Assembly (NCBI RefSeq): GCF_013032455.1
Contig: NZ_WQCF01000002.1
Location: 1-64,000 of the forward strand
Direction: 5' to 3'
Source: Ruegeria atlantica
GTDB taxonomy: Bacteria > Pseudomonadota > Alphaproteobacteria > Rhodobacterales > Rhodobacteraceae
Length of the DNA: 64,000 nt
Shown here: piece after piece, positions 16,340 to 25,455 of the stretch
How positions within the stretch are numbered: the first letter of the stretch is position 1
Layout: every line of letters starts with the position of its first letter
Translations under genes and position numbers: made by a program
The notes under the pieces: model-generated
What the model was told of the DNA's origin: nothing
What the model saw: the letters and a program-made list of their open reading frames with translations, nothing else
Databases searched by the model: none

Positions 16340-17776
16340 TCAACAATCTGAACGAAGGAGTGAAATCAACCGCTCAGCCGCGTTCGAGAGCGTGTCTTCG
16401 TCAAAGGCCGCGTATCCGAGCAACAGGCCTTGCATCTTTTCAGGTAGGGCGCAGTGGGCCGATAGAGCATTGATACGCAGCCCAATATTCTCGGCGCGTT
16501 TACTTATTTCAATGTCAGAAACGCGATCAGCCACGAGGGCTTGCAACCCTACACATAGATGCATGCCGGAGGAGTCGGGCTGCAGGTTCAGCAGGTCGGA
16601 AACTGGTGCAAGGGCATCAAGAAGATGGTTCTGCCGCCGTGCGTAGGTACGCCGCATTCGTCGCAGATGCATGGCGAATTCCCCGCTGTTCATGAAGGTG
16701 GCCAAGGCAGGTTGCGGGATCAGCGATGCGCGTGGCCCGACGCGGCCAAGGTAAGCGCGGGTTTGGGGCAGAAGCCTTTTGGGAACAACCATATACCCGA
16801 TCCGCAGCGCTGGGCTGACAAGCTTGGAGAAGCTGCCCAGATAGATCGTGTTGGTCAGACCGTCCAGTCCGGACAGGGATGGCAAGGGTTGCCCGCGATA
16901 GCGGAATTCGCTGTCATAGTCGTCTTCGATTACGATCGCTCCGGCTTTGCGCGCCCAGTCCATCAGCGATACCCGGCGGGACAATGGCAGGCTGACCCCG
17001 GTCGGATAGTGCCGCGAGGGGGTGACGATTGCTGCGTGAATGCCCGCAGGTATCCGCGTCGAACTCAGACCGTTCTCGTCGATGCGAATTGGATTGCCCG
17101 TGTTTCCAGTATCGGCAAGGATTGTTCGCAATGTGGGCCAGCACGGATCCTCGATCGCGATCTTTTTGCCGGATCCAAGCAGACCATGGAAAATAACCTC
17201 AAAGGCTTCCCGCGCGCCTGACGTGATCATGACCTGCCCCGGATCACAGTTCAGGTGGCGCCATGCTGCAAGGTGGTCCGAGATCGCCTCGCGTAGTGGA
17301 TACCACCCTAGTGGGTCTGGGCGCGCCAGCAGCTCGGGCGACGGGTTGCGCCAGGCGCGCTCAAGATGGCGAGCCCATTGCCTGTTTGGCAGCAAAGATT
17401 GATCGGGTAGACCGGTTTGGAAAGGCCGCCAGTTTTCAGTTGCCGGGCTGACCGGGCGCGACATCGGCTGAGGTTGGGACAGGTGGGTGATTTCACTGGC
17501 CACATAGGTTCCGCTGCCTTGTCGGGTCGTCAGGTACCCTTCGCTGATCATCTGATCATAGACGGCTTGCACTGTGGTTCGCGATATCGACAACTCGGAT
17601 GCAAGAGTGCGACTGGCGGGTAGCCGCGCGCCAACCAAATCAGGAGAAGCGGATATCAGGTTGCGCAACGCCTCAAGCAGTTGCGCCTGAAGCGATGTTT
17701 TATAGGACGCATCCAGAGAAATCGCAAACAGGTCGCGATTCAAATTGGACTTAGAAAAAACATTAGAATTGGACAT
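16340..17776 (-). CDS. MocR/PdxR-type regulator (GntR helix-turn-helix fused to aminotransferase domain)
   Basis: This 478-residue chimera has an N-terminal GntR winged helix (about 30-100: GARLPASRTLASELSISRTT, QGSGTYVASE) and a PLP-binding class-I aminotransferase domain with the Schiff-base lysine in YLGSFSKLVSPALRIGYMV and the cofactor Asp in IVIEDDYDSEFRY. Proteins of this design (PdxR, GabR) sense PLP or a PLP-amino acid adduct. The gene diverges from a flavin-oxidase-like gene and pdxJ, so control of vitamin B6 synthesis is a reasonable inference. Two direct AATTGGAC repeats lie at the 5' end of the coding region (17743-17750, 17767-17774), which could be part of its own operator or simply reflect the SNSN/KSNLN residues they encode. 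Confidence 0.88.
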   Translation of the reverse strand: MSNSNVFSKSNLNRDLFAISLDASYKTSLQAQLLEALRNLISASPDLVGARLPASRTLASELSISRTTVQAVYDQMISEGYLTTRQGSGTYVASEITHLSQPQPMSRPVSPATENWRPFQTGLPDQSLLPNRQWARHLERAWRNPSPELLARPDPLGWYPLREAISDHLAAWRHLNCDPGQVMITSGAREAFEVIFHGLLGSGKKIAIEDPCWPTLRTILADTGNTGNPIRIDENGLSSTRIPAGIHAAIVTPSRHYPTGVSLPLSRRVSLMDWARKAGAIVIEDDYDSEFRYRGQPLPSLSGLDGLTNTIYLGSFSKLVSPALRIGYMVVPKRLLPQTRAYLGRVGPRASLIPQPALATFMNSGEFAMHLRRMRRTYARRQNHLLDALAPVSDLLNLQPDSSGMHLCVGLQALVADRVSDIEISKRAENIGLRINALSAHCALPEKMQGLLLGYAAFDEDTLSNAAERLISLLRSDC

Positions 17777-17836
17777 TTGAAAACAACCAATATCCGGGCA
17801 TCAGGGTTACAGCAAGAACAAACCCGAGTTAGTAAA

Positions 17837-18487
17837 ATGACCGAGACACTGACAGTTACCGACAGAAGCCGTCTGCGTCGCTCACATGAGCGGGGCCATT
17901 TCGACCGTACTACGATCAACGCCATCTTGGACGCGCAACCCATGTGCAGCGTGGGATATGTCATAGATGGCAAGCCCTTCGTCACGCCTACGTTGCAGTG
18001 GCGCGAAGGCAACCGCGTCTATTGGCACGGCTCTTCCGCTAGCCGCGCGCTGCGCAATTCGCGCGATGCGCAGGTTTGCCTTTCGGTCGCAATTCTGGAC
18101 GGGTTTGTGTTGGCCCGGTCCGGCATGCACCATTCGGTCAACTCGCGGTCGGTCACATTGTATGGGACAGCCGTCAAGATCGAAGATCCGGCGGAAAAGC
18201 TTGATAAGCTTGGCCGGTTTGTAAACGGGCTGTTTCCGGGGCGCTATCAAGAACTGCGGCCTGATCACGCGCAGGATTTAAAGGCAACCATGGTATTGGG
18301 CATGGAAATCTTAGAAGGCAGCGCCAAGGTGCGCACGGGTGGCCCCGTTGATGAGGAAGAGGATTATGACCTGCCGATCTGGGCCGGGGTTATTCCGGTT
18401 CACACTGCGGTCGGAGACCCGATCCCTGATCCGCGGAACATTGACGGGGTATCGGTTCCTGAGCACGTACAAACCTTTCGGCTGTAG
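17837..18487 (+). CDS. Pyridoxamine 5'-phosphate oxidase family protein
   Basis: From ATG 17837 the protein has 216 residues. It begins MTETLTVTDRSRLRRSHERG and has the split-barrel flavin fold of the PNPOx-like superfamily: DAQPMCSVGYVIDGKPFVTP, RVYWHGSSASRALRN (phosphate-binding-like strand), VCLSVAILDGFVLARSG, MHHSVNSRSVTLYGTAVKIE. Such proteins bind FMN or F420; true pyridoxamine oxidases differ, so the substrate is unknown. It lies 10 bases upstream of pdxJ and diverges from the MocR regulator, which makes a part in B6 metabolism or salvage plausible. An upstream ATG at 17681 is inside the regulator gene and rejected. RBS is weak (GAGTTAGTAAA). Confidence 0.85.
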   Translation: MTETLTVTDRSRLRRSHERGHFDRTTINAILDAQPMCSVGYVIDGKPFVTPTLQWREGNRVYWHGSSASRALRNSRDAQVCLSVAILDGFVLARSGMHHSVNSRSVTLYGTAVKIEDPAEKLDKLGRFVNGLFPGRYQELRPDHAQDLKATMVLGMEILEGSAKVRTGGPVDEEEDYDLPIWAGVIPVHTAVGDPIPDPRNIDGVSVPEHVQTFRL

Positions 18488-18496
18488 GGTTGGATC

Positions 18497-19255
18497 ATGA
18501 CGGACCTTTCCGTAAACTTGAACGTTGCAGCCCTGCTGCGCAACCGACGAGAGCACCCCTGGCCGGATATCGTGGACCTCGCGCGGATCGCACTGAAAGA
18601 AGGTGCGGCTGGGGTGACTGTTCATCCCCGGCCAGATGAACGTCACACGCGGCCCGGAGATGTGTGGGCCTTGCGTAATTTGCTGGATACAGAGTTTCCA
18701 GATCGCGAGCTCAATGTCGAAGGCTACCCGGATGCACGGTTCTTATCGCTGGTGCATGAGGTCCGGGCAGATCAGGTTACGCTGGTGCCGGATGATCCGG
18801 CGCAGGCGACCAGCGATCATGGCTGGGATTTCAGATTGCAGTGCACGATGCTATCCGATGTGGTTGCGACGCTAAAGGCGAACGGCCACCGGGTGTCTTT
18901 GTTCGCCGACCCGGACGCGGACCAGATGGCCCTTGCCGCCTTGACGGGGGCAGACAGGGTTGAGCTGTATACCGGCCCCTTTGGCGGGGCTCACAGCGAC
19001 TCGGTCGTTGAAGCGCGCGAGCTGGAACAACTCGCCTCTGCGGCGGCCGCAGCCGAGGCGCAAAGTCTGAAGATCAATGCCGGGCACGATCTGACGGTCT
19101 CCGGTACAGGCAAGCTGATCGCCCGGATTCCTTCGATTGCCGAGGTGTCCATTGGCCACGCGCTATTCTGTGATGCACTTACCTTCGGGATGGCCGAAAC
19201 CGTCCGCCGGTATCTGGAGACTTGTGGATCCGGGCCCGAAACACGGCGCGCGTAG
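18497..19255 (+). CDS. pdxJ: Pyridoxine 5'-phosphate synthase
   Basis: PdxJ condenses 1-deoxyxylulose 5-phosphate with 3-amino-2-oxopropyl phosphate to give pyridoxine 5'-phosphate, the last ring-closing step of the DXP-dependent vitamin B6 pathway. The 252-residue protein is a TIM barrel with MTDLSVNLNVAALLRNRR, GAAGVTVHPRPDERHTRPGD (substrate-binding His/Arg), QVTLVPDDPAQATSDHGWDF, GADRVELYTGPFGGAHS, LKINAGHDLTVSG and EVSIGHALFCDALTFGM. All are family landmarks. GGATC precedes the ATG. It is the second gene after the flavin-oxidase-like gene. A second pdxJ elsewhere in the genome would be needed to decide if this one is the housekeeping copy. Confidence 0.93.
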   Translation: MTDLSVNLNVAALLRNRREHPWPDIVDLARIALKEGAAGVTVHPRPDERHTRPGDVWALRNLLDTEFPDRELNVEGYPDARFLSLVHEVRADQVTLVPDDPAQATSDHGWDFRLQCTMLSDVVATLKANGHRVSLFADPDADQMALAALTGADRVELYTGPFGGAHSDSVVEARELEQLASAAAAAEAQSLKINAGHDLTVSGTGKLIARIPSIAEVSIGHALFCDALTFGMAETVRRYLETCGSGPETRRA

Positions 19256-19311
19256 CCTTTCGGCAATCAAACCGTATCCAAATCGCTTTTGCTTACCCGC
19301 GGATCGTCGTT

Positions 19312-21591
19312 TTATGCAGACGGTTTACTTTCGCTTTCTTGATGGCTGAATATCAGCTGGTTTGACTGGGTGTCGGATCGGAAATCCGCAGCTCGACCAG
19401 GCAGGGCACTATAGAACCTTCGCAAACCTGGTTCGATATGCTGTGCCTGTGCAACACAGTCGGCGCACATGTCTTCGATCTGATCGTGCGGTTGGCGGTT
19501 GCGAATGGCGGCAATAATCTTTTTGTGTGTCGCCTCAAGTTTCTGGAATGCGGGCGCGTCTAACGTCTCTTGGCCGCCTACCAGGACGTAGACAGGTTCC
19601 AGGTCAGTTCTGCCTTTGAGGTCCACATAACCAGCTTCGAGCATGGCCATGACATTGCGGGTATTCTCATAAACCGCACAGGATACCAGAATATCATAGT
19701 CGACATGGCGACAGCTTTGTTCGATCCGGGCGGCGACATTTACCACGTCACCGATGACGGTGTAGTTAAACCGGCTTTTCGAGCCGATATTCCCCACACA
19801 AGCCTGCCCCGTGGCGCAGCCCGTTGCCAAGGCAATCGGTGGCCTGCCTTTCATGACGGCCGAAGCGTTGAAATCCACCAGCGCCTCTCGCATCAACAGC
19901 GCGGCTGATGCAGCGCGGCAAGGGTGGTCCTCGACCGGGACCGGGGCGTTCCAAAAAGCCATGACAGCATCACCGATGAATTTGTCGATAGTACCTCTCT
20001 CTCGCAGTATCTGATCCCCGATTTTCGAGAATAGCTGGTTCAACAAGGTTACCAGATCGGTTGCCGATACGGTCTCGGACAAGGGCGTAAAACCTCGGAT
20101 GTCCGAGAACATCACAGTGATTTCCTGGGTCTCGCCACCCAGTTGCAGTTGATGGCCCGACCTCTCCATTTCATCCAGAATCTCGGGTGCCACATAGTGC
20201 GAAAAGGTTTGCCGGATTGCTCGCTTTTCACGCTCGGTCGAAATGAACAGATAGCCCGCCAACAGGCCAAAATTTGCCATGCCTCCCAATAGTGGAAATG
20301 TAACATCGAACAGAACCAGTTGGTTCTGGAAAGCCATCCAACTGCTGGCAAGGACAACAGCGGCGGAGACACCGCCCGCCACGAACGAGGCGACCGCGCC
20401 AAATCGGGACATGACAACCGTGACGACAATTCCCAAGCTGACGAAGGACAACAATTCAAGAGCGGCGGTCACGTCCGATCGGCTCAGCATTTCACCTGTC
20501 AAAATCTGTTCCAAAAGCTGTGCATGGATCGACACGCCCGGAACGGATTCACCTAACGCCGTCTGGTGCATGTCAAATAGACCGGCGGCGGACGTGCCGA
20601 CCAGAATGATGCGGCCCTCAATCTCGGCGCGCAGATTGGGATTGTCCGTCGCCTGCATGATGTCGTTCGCGGACAAATACAGGTTTGGGTTGTCGCGCCT
20701 GTACCTGACCCAAACCTCACCGTTTTCTGTGGTTGGCAGCCGGAAATCACCAACTTCGATCGCCAGCATGATGCCCGCTTCGTCCTGCGCGCCCTCGGCA
20801 ATGATAACGGATTCACCTAAGGCGACCCTGAGCGCTTCGAGCCCTAACCCCGGCAAAGTCCCGTCCGGCCCTCCCCAAAGGATGGGCACACGGCGAATGA
20901 TCCCCATGCCGCCCAAGGGTGAGACATTGACGCCACCAATGCCTGCAGCCGTCTGATCCAACGGTGGGGCAGGCGGTGTCCAGTTGGGAACGCTGACCAA
21001 GCCGGATGCCGGGCTTTCGCCGATCTCGATTATACCCGCCATCGGTGTGACGGGCCTGCCTTCGAGCGTTGGCCGAGCAGCCGCGCCCAGAACGACGGGC
21101 CAGTTGGCGATCTCCAAACCGAACAAGACGTCGTTGTCCAACTTCGCAGCGTGTCTCTTGACCGTCAGTATGTCGGCAAGTGCGGGGTCGTTTAACAACC
21201 GAGAAGGGGAGAACCGATCAGGTTCGACGAACAACATATCGAACGCTATGGCGGCTGCCCCGTATTCGCCGAGGTTTTTTACCATCTCTGCCAATAGGGT
21301 TCGGGGCCAGGGCCATTGCCCCCAATTGGCCAGCGATTGCTCGTCAATATCGACAACTCGCACTGGCAGGTCCGGGTTATATTCTCGGGGCGACAAGCGC
21401 TGTAGAATGTCGAAGTAGGTCAGCCGGGCAATTCGCACCGGATATGGATCAAGTACTCTGATAAAACACCCGAACAATATCAGTCCGAGCCCCACCATCT
21501 GAAAGGCTCGCCGCCGCCCTGCACGCTCTTTTGGCTTACCGATCACCTTTGCCTCCGATTGCATGGGCGTTCTTGGCGCAGGTTTGCACAA
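19312..21591 (-). CDS. CHASE2-domain adenylate/guanylate cyclase
   Basis: A 759-residue membrane cyclase. After one N-terminal helix (GLGLILFGCFIRVL) comes an extracytoplasmic CHASE2 sensor domain (about 60-380: VRVVDIDEQSLANWGQWPWP, GAAAIAFDMLFVEPD, GRIILVGTSAAGLFDMHQ), three transmembrane helices (about 385-455) and a class III cyclase domain (ITVMFSDIRGFTPLSE with the metal-binding Asp; FIGDAVMAFWNAPVPVEDH; ATGCATGQACVGNIGSKSRF; YTVIGDVVNVAARIEQ). CHASE2 receptors sense an unknown periplasmic signal. The start is a TTG at 21591 with GGGAGG just upstream, or an ATG at 21564 without RBS. The FecR-domain gene lies 61 bases upstream on the same strand, a frequent pairing. Confidence 0.92.
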   Translation of the reverse strand: MCKPAPRTPMQSEAKVIGKPKERAGRRRAFQMVGLGLILFGCFIRVLDPYPVRIARLTYFDILQRLSPREYNPDLPVRVVDIDEQSLANWGQWPWPRTLLAEMVKNLGEYGAAAIAFDMLFVEPDRFSPSRLLNDPALADILTVKRHAAKLDNDVLFGLEIANWPVVLGAAARPTLEGRPVTPMAGIIEIGESPASGLVSVPNWTPPAPPLDQTAAGIGGVNVSPLGGMGIIRRVPILWGGPDGTLPGLGLEALRVALGESVIIAEGAQDEAGIMLAIEVGDFRLPTTENGEVWVRYRRDNPNLYLSANDIMQATDNPNLRAEIEGRIILVGTSAAGLFDMHQTALGESVPGVSIHAQLLEQILTGEMLSRSDVTAALELLSFVSLGIVVTVVMSRFGAVASFVAGGVSAAVVLASSWMAFQNQLVLFDVTFPLLGGMANFGLLAGYLFISTEREKRAIRQTFSHYVAPEILDEMERSGHQLQLGGETQEITVMFSDIRGFTPLSETVSATDLVTLLNQLFSKIGDQILRERGTIDKFIGDAVMAFWNAPVPVEDHPCRAASAALLMREALVDFNASAVMKGRPPIALATGCATGQACVGNIGSKSRFNYTVIGDVVNVAARIEQSCRHVDYDILVSCAVYENTRNVMAMLEAGYVDLKGRTDLEPVYVLVGGQETLDAPAFQKLEATHKKIIAAIRNRQPHDQIEDMCADCVAQAQHIEPGLRRFYSALPGRAADFRSDTQSNQLIFSHQESESKPSA

Positions 21592-21652
21592 TGCCTCCCG
21601 TCGTTAGGCCCTTATCTGACGTTCAACGCTGTTACTGGCGGTGGCGCATACG

Positions 21653-22642
21653 TCATCTGGCATTTCCCTTTTTGCCCTTGCCCCTTCCCTTGGCGCCGTC
21701 GCGACCTTTACCTTTGCCCGGATTCCCTACGCCCGAAGCGTTTCGTGACTGGCCGCCGGGGTTGCTGCCGTCTTGATGACCAGACTTATTGGTTTTGGCA
21801 GCGGGCTCTGCTGCCGGCGGTTCGTTTGGTGGTTCGCTCGGCGGCTCGGATGGCGGTTCCGCCTGGAAGGCCACCTTCTGGGGTGTAGCGCGTGGCGGTG
21901 GGGGAGCTTCGGCCTTTTCTATTGGTATCGGTACGGATTCTGCAGCGCACCCGGCAAAGTCCACTTGCAGCGGTGGCTTCAGGCCCGCCTGCGATTGAAT
22001 GAATGGGAACCCGCTTTTCAATGCCAGCTCATAGTGTTCTTGATCTACAGGACGACCGATATTGCCTTGCTGGGAAGTGGCGAACATACTGCATTGTCGC
22101 CCGGTCGTTCGACACGAGCCGCGCGCGCCGCACATGCGAACTGTACCTTCTAAAACCAGCATGGCGCTTTGCATCTCGGAAACGACCCACATATCGAAGG
22201 TCGTACCGCGAACAGCCATTGTCGCCGTTGGTGTTTGAATGGAATAGGCGCGTTTTCTGCTCTTTCCGGAAATAAAACGAAAACTGCCACCCAATGCCTG
22301 AACCGCAAAGTTTTTGGCCTTTCGATTGCTTCGTAGCATGGTCACATCCAGTTTCATGCGTGCATTCGGACCAATCGCAATCTTGGTTTCGTCCACAAAT
22401 ACCAATTGAACCAGCCCGGTGCCGTTGGTGGAAATGGAGTCGCCGGATACCACTTCCATCCCGGCCCGCACTGGTTGGGATTTCCCCGAGCGTGTAATCT
22501 CAGCACCTTGCTTTACGCCGATAACTTTTCCGATGTTGGCCAAGGCCTGCGACGGCAAAAGCAGCAGACAACAAATTATGAATAACGATTTTAACCAGGT
22601 CAAACCTAACTTCCTTCCCCCAAAGGTAAGTACAGAGCGCAT
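21653..22642 (-). CDS. FecR-domain secreted protein with Pro/Gly/Lys-rich tail
   Basis: The ATG at 22642 (GGTGA five bases upstream) gives 329 residues; a GTG at 22651 is also possible. A signal peptide (KSLFIICCLLLLPSQALA) precedes a FecR-like domain: GVKQGAEITRSGKSQPVRAG, VVSGDSISTNGTGLVQLVFV, ALGGSFRFISGKSRKRAYSI and TPTATMAVRGTTFDMWV. The C terminus is low complexity: repeated PPSEP units at about residues 268-280, then lysine/glycine-rich GNPGKGKGRDGAKGRGKGKK. Proteins of this type often accompany CHASE2 cyclases and probably give the periplasmic input. The basic tail might bind nucleic acid or cell-wall polymers; that is a guess. Confidence 0.85.
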   Translation of the reverse strand: MRSVLTFGGRKLGLTWLKSLFIICCLLLLPSQALANIGKVIGVKQGAEITRSGKSQPVRAGMEVVSGDSISTNGTGLVQLVFVDETKIAIGPNARMKLDVTMLRSNRKAKNFAVQALGGSFRFISGKSRKRAYSIQTPTATMAVRGTTFDMWVVSEMQSAMLVLEGTVRMCGARGSCRTTGRQCSMFATSQQGNIGRPVDQEHYELALKSGFPFIQSQAGLKPPLQVDFAGCAAESVPIPIEKAEAPPPPRATPQKVAFQAEPPSEPPSEPPNEPPAAEPAAKTNKSGHQDGSNPGGQSRNASGVGNPGKGKGRDGAKGRGKGKKGNAR

Positions 22643-22957
22643 TGCGCTCACCGCTCGGTTTGTGCCTCGATATATTCAGAGTATTGAATTTAAAAATAAT
22701 AAGCTCATGCAAATATGCCTTAAATTTCGCGCTTTTGGCAAGTGATCAGTGTGTTTCGGGCGACGTGCGAGTTGAATGACGGATGCCTGGTCAAGCAAAG
22801 CAGGGCCGTAGCGCCGCTTGCGTTTGTGTTACCAATCCTGAAAGTGACCTCAAAAACGGCCGCTATGGCCTGACGAATAAGAAAGATACGAGAAAATTGA
22901 ACGGGGTATAGAAAATCGCCTTGTATCCGGGTGACAGGCAGGGATATACCGGCCAGC
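22643..22957. other. Intergenic stretch without a recognisable gene
   Basis: About 315 bases between the FecR gene and tRNA-Ser. I see no reading frame with a family resemblance. AT-rich bases near 22680-22740 would carry the FecR/cyclase promoter. No clear terminator or repeat is visible. Confidence 0.5.
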
Positions 22958-23047
22958 GGAGACGTGGCCGAGTGGTCGAAGGCGCTCCCCTGCTAAGGGA
23001 GTAGGCGGGAAACCGTCTCGAGGGTTCGAATCCCTTCGTCTCCGCCA
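22958..23047 (+). tRNA. tRNA-Ser, anticodon GCU
   Basis: GGAGACG (22958-22964) pairs with CGTCTCC (23037-23043) as the 7-bp acceptor stem, followed by G and an encoded CCA. The anticodon arm is CTCCC-CTGCTAA-GGGAG, which gives anticodon GCT (reads AGC/AGU serine codons). A long variable arm (TAGGCGGGAAACCGTC) follows, as expected for a class II tRNA. The T arm is GAGGGTTCGAATCCCTTC. It stands alone. Confidence 0.97.
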
Positions 23048-23336
23048 TATACCATTGAGTTTAAATGATATTTAATGGCGTTATTGGCGATTCCCGCCTG
23101 AATACCCATCACCCCAAATGCGCTTGGTTTCCGCTCTTTGCGATGGATGAATCAGTTATACTCGCCCGACAGTTCAAATAGATCGTTGTATTGGGGCACT
23201 CTGAATCTCTTCGCCTGCGTGCAAACTGTCTGGGTGCATCGGAAATGACGATGTTTCCACAGAGAGACATGGCAAATCGACTGGTGCCAACAACGAAATG
23301 CGCGCACCGGTTGCCTTCGATGGTCGGTGCTTTCAC

Positions 23337-23966
23337 TTATCCCCCGGAAAACTGAGAGGAATAATAATAGGCGATGGCCTGCGTTCGGTTTTTAACACCC
23401 AGTTTGTCGTAAATGTTCGACAGGTGAAATTTGACGGTATTCGTGGAAATCTGAAGCTCTCGGGACAGGTCGCGGTTTGACATGCCCTGCGACAGCGCTT
23501 CGAGAATGGTGCGCTCTTTTCGGGACAGGCTTTGGATTGGGTCCTGTTGCATCTTGCGGATATCAATGAACGGGAACACCATTTTTCCCGCCGCCACATC
23601 GGCGCAGGTTTCCAGCAGACCTTCGACCGCCCCGGACCGTGCGGCAAAGCCTGCTGCTCCGGCCTGCATCGCCAGGCGAGGAGTGTCGCCTGTTGCCTCA
23701 CCATAAACGACGAAACGAGGGGCGTTGGCCTGTTCGCGCAGAACCTCGATCAGCTTCGCAGCACCCAGAACGGGCAGGTTCCAATCCACCACACCAACCT
23801 GAACAGGGACACGCATCACAGTTCCCAGGAAGCCTTCGGCAGTGGCCGAGGTCGCGACAAGAGAGAATCGCGGGTCGCGCTCAAAAATCTCGGACATGGC
23901 TGAAAGGACCAGTGGGTTGCCGTCGGCCAGCATGACGTCGATCTGAGTAGTTTGGGTCTCAACCAT
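23337..23966 (-). CDS. LuxR/NarL-type response regulator
   Basis: A 209-residue protein: receiver-like domain (about 8-125) with acidic pocket residue in MLADGNPL, a phosphoacceptor-position Asp in GVVDWNLPVLGA, and a C-terminal LuxR helix-turn-helix (LSRKERTILEALSQGMSNRD, then LQISTNTVKFHLSNIYDKLG). The second acidic residue of the usual DD pair is weakly conserved, so phosphorylation may not be needed. The gene diverges from the serine-cycle-like operon at 24186, with palindromes in the gap, so it is a likely regulator of that operon (inference from position). No histidine kinase is in the window. Confidence 0.87.
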   Translation of the reverse strand: MVETQTTQIDVMLADGNPLVLSAMSEIFERDPRFSLVATSATAEGFLGTVMRVPVQVGVVDWNLPVLGAAKLIEVLREQANAPRFVVYGEATGDTPRLAMQAGAAGFAARSGAVEGLLETCADVAAGKMVFPFIDIRKMQQDPIQSLSRKERTILEALSQGMSNRDLSRELQISTNTVKFHLSNIYDKLGVKNRTQAIAYYYSSQFSGG

Positions 23967-24026
23967 CTGTTATTGCCCTGAATTTCGAAAAAACTACCCA
24001 TTCGGGTAGGGCAGAAACTTGTATAC

Positions 24027-24067
24027 TTTGGTATTTTTACCAAAATGGGTGGCATATTTCCCACCCA
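24027..24067. promoter_or_regulatory. Two palindromes in the regulator/sgaA divergent region
   Basis: TTTGGT-N6-ACCAAA occupies 24027-24044 and TGGGTGG-N8-CCACCCA occupies 24046-24067. They lie back to back, about 60 bases from the regulator start and about 120 bases from sgaA. They are candidate operators for the LuxR-type regulator or another one-carbon/glyoxylate regulator. No binding partner is known. Confidence 0.45.
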
Positions 24068-24185
24068 AATGGACATCCTAAAGCAGTAGTAAGTTACGTT
24101 GTGCGTTCGGGCAAGTCCCGGTTTCCTGTCCAGTAACGAAACGTATCGGACGCGCTGTCCGACCAACTGCCGAGGATGTCTAACA

Positions 24186-25427
24186 ATGACTTTCCAGATT
24201 TTCGCTCCGCTCGAGATCCCCGAGACGCTTGCTGCAGGTCCGGGGCCGGGCAATACGGATACCCGTGTTCTGCACGCATTCACAAATGCAGGTGTTGCGG
24301 ATCATATGCAGGGTGATGTCCTGCGCGGCATGATCGAGTGCAAGCACATGCTGCGCAAGATCTGGGGCACCAATAACGCCTATACTTTTGCCGTTGCCGG
24401 CACCGGTTGGAGCGCGCTGGACACCATGTTCTCCGCCGTTATGCCCGGGGACAAAGTGATTGCCTTCACAAATGGCACCTTCTCGGGCATCGACGCGCTG
24501 ACCCTGCGGATCAAGGCCGCGACACCTGAAGAGCACGCCGCCAATCCACTAGACCCACAAGCGGCCAGCGTCACTGTAATTGAGGTTCCGCACGGCCAAC
24601 CGGTAACCGGTGAACTGATCGACGCCGCTCTGGCAGAGCATCAGCCGAAATGGGCTTTCATGGCGCATTGGGAAACCGGTTCGGGCCGGATCAACGACTT
24701 GCGCGGGTTCTCGGATGCTTGCGAGCGTCATGGTGCCATGGGCTTGATCGACGCGGTTTCGTCTCTGGGTGTCGATGACTTTTCGATCGACGATTATCCG
24801 GGCATCGCTGGTTGGGCGTCCTGCCCGCAAAAGGGCCTGTGCTGTCTGCCGCTGACCTACGCGCCCGTCAGCTTTACAGACGCCTATATCGAAACGCTGA
24901 AAACGACCGGTGCCTACACTTATGTCCACAACCCGATTTTCGAGGCCCGCCACTGGGGAGTCGTCGATGGTGCGGATGTGGATAAGGGCACCTATCACCG
25001 CACCCATTCCGGTTATGCGGTCGCGGCCTTCCACGAATCCCTGCGTCTGACCCTACAAGAAGGGTTGGCGAAACGGTCAATGTCTTACCGCACCCACGAA
25101 AAGGTCCTGCGGGACGCCGTGATCGAGATGGGTTGCGAGGTAACCTCGGACATGCCCAGCCTTGTGGTGTTGAACCTGCCGCCGGAACTGGCGGGCCGTG
25201 AGATGGAACTGGTGCAGAACTGCCGAGCCCGTGGCTTCGGCATCTGGCCAACGCTCAGCGCACCGGTGCAGGTCCGCATCGGCATCCTGAACCAATTGAA
25301 CCGGCAGGCCGTCAGCCGGATCGTACGTCTGTTTGCCGAGGCCCTGCGTGAACTAGGTGCCGAGGTCGATCAGGATGCGGTCGAGGCTTTGCTCGAAAGC
25401 CGCTACGGCACGTCGATCGCCGCTTAA
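24186..25427 (+). CDS. sgaA: Class V aminotransferase, serine-glyoxylate/alanine-glyoxylate type
   Basis: The protein transfers an amino group from serine (or another amino acid) to glyoxylate, giving glycine and hydroxypyruvate. Starting at ATG 24186 (GAGGA upstream) it has 413 residues and opens ETLAAGPGPGNTDTRVLHAF, the glyoxylate aminotransferase start. PLP features are VAGTGWSALDT (phosphate binding), GLIDAVSSLGVDDF (cofactor Asp) and the Schiff-base lysine at 216 in ASCPQKGLCCLP. The next genes (malate thiokinase, hydroxypyruvate reductase, malyl-CoA lyase) place it in a serine-cycle module. Relatives with other donors, such as aspartate-glyoxylate aminotransferase, are possible, so the donor is inferred from context. 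Confidence 0.87.
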   Translation: MTFQIFAPLEIPETLAAGPGPGNTDTRVLHAFTNAGVADHMQGDVLRGMIECKHMLRKIWGTNNAYTFAVAGTGWSALDTMFSAVMPGDKVIAFTNGTFSGIDALTLRIKAATPEEHAANPLDPQAASVTVIEVPHGQPVTGELIDAALAEHQPKWAFMAHWETGSGRINDLRGFSDACERHGAMGLIDAVSSLGVDDFSIDDYPGIAGWASCPQKGLCCLPLTYAPVSFTDAYIETLKTTGAYTYVHNPIFEARHWGVVDGADVDKGTYHRTHSGYAVAAFHESLRLTLQEGLAKRSMSYRTHEKVLRDAVIEMGCEVTSDMPSLVVLNLPPELAGREMELVQNCRARGFGIWPTLSAPVQVRIGILNQLNRQAVSRIVRLFAEALRELGAEVDQDAVEALLESRYGTSIAA

Positions 25428-25455
25428 TCACGCTGCATGAACGGGAGGATTGCAG

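Noticed and set aside
23109..23336. 75-residue frame between tRNA-Ser and the LuxR-type regulator
   Set aside because: No ribosome binding site, no family and unremarkable composition; left as non-coding.
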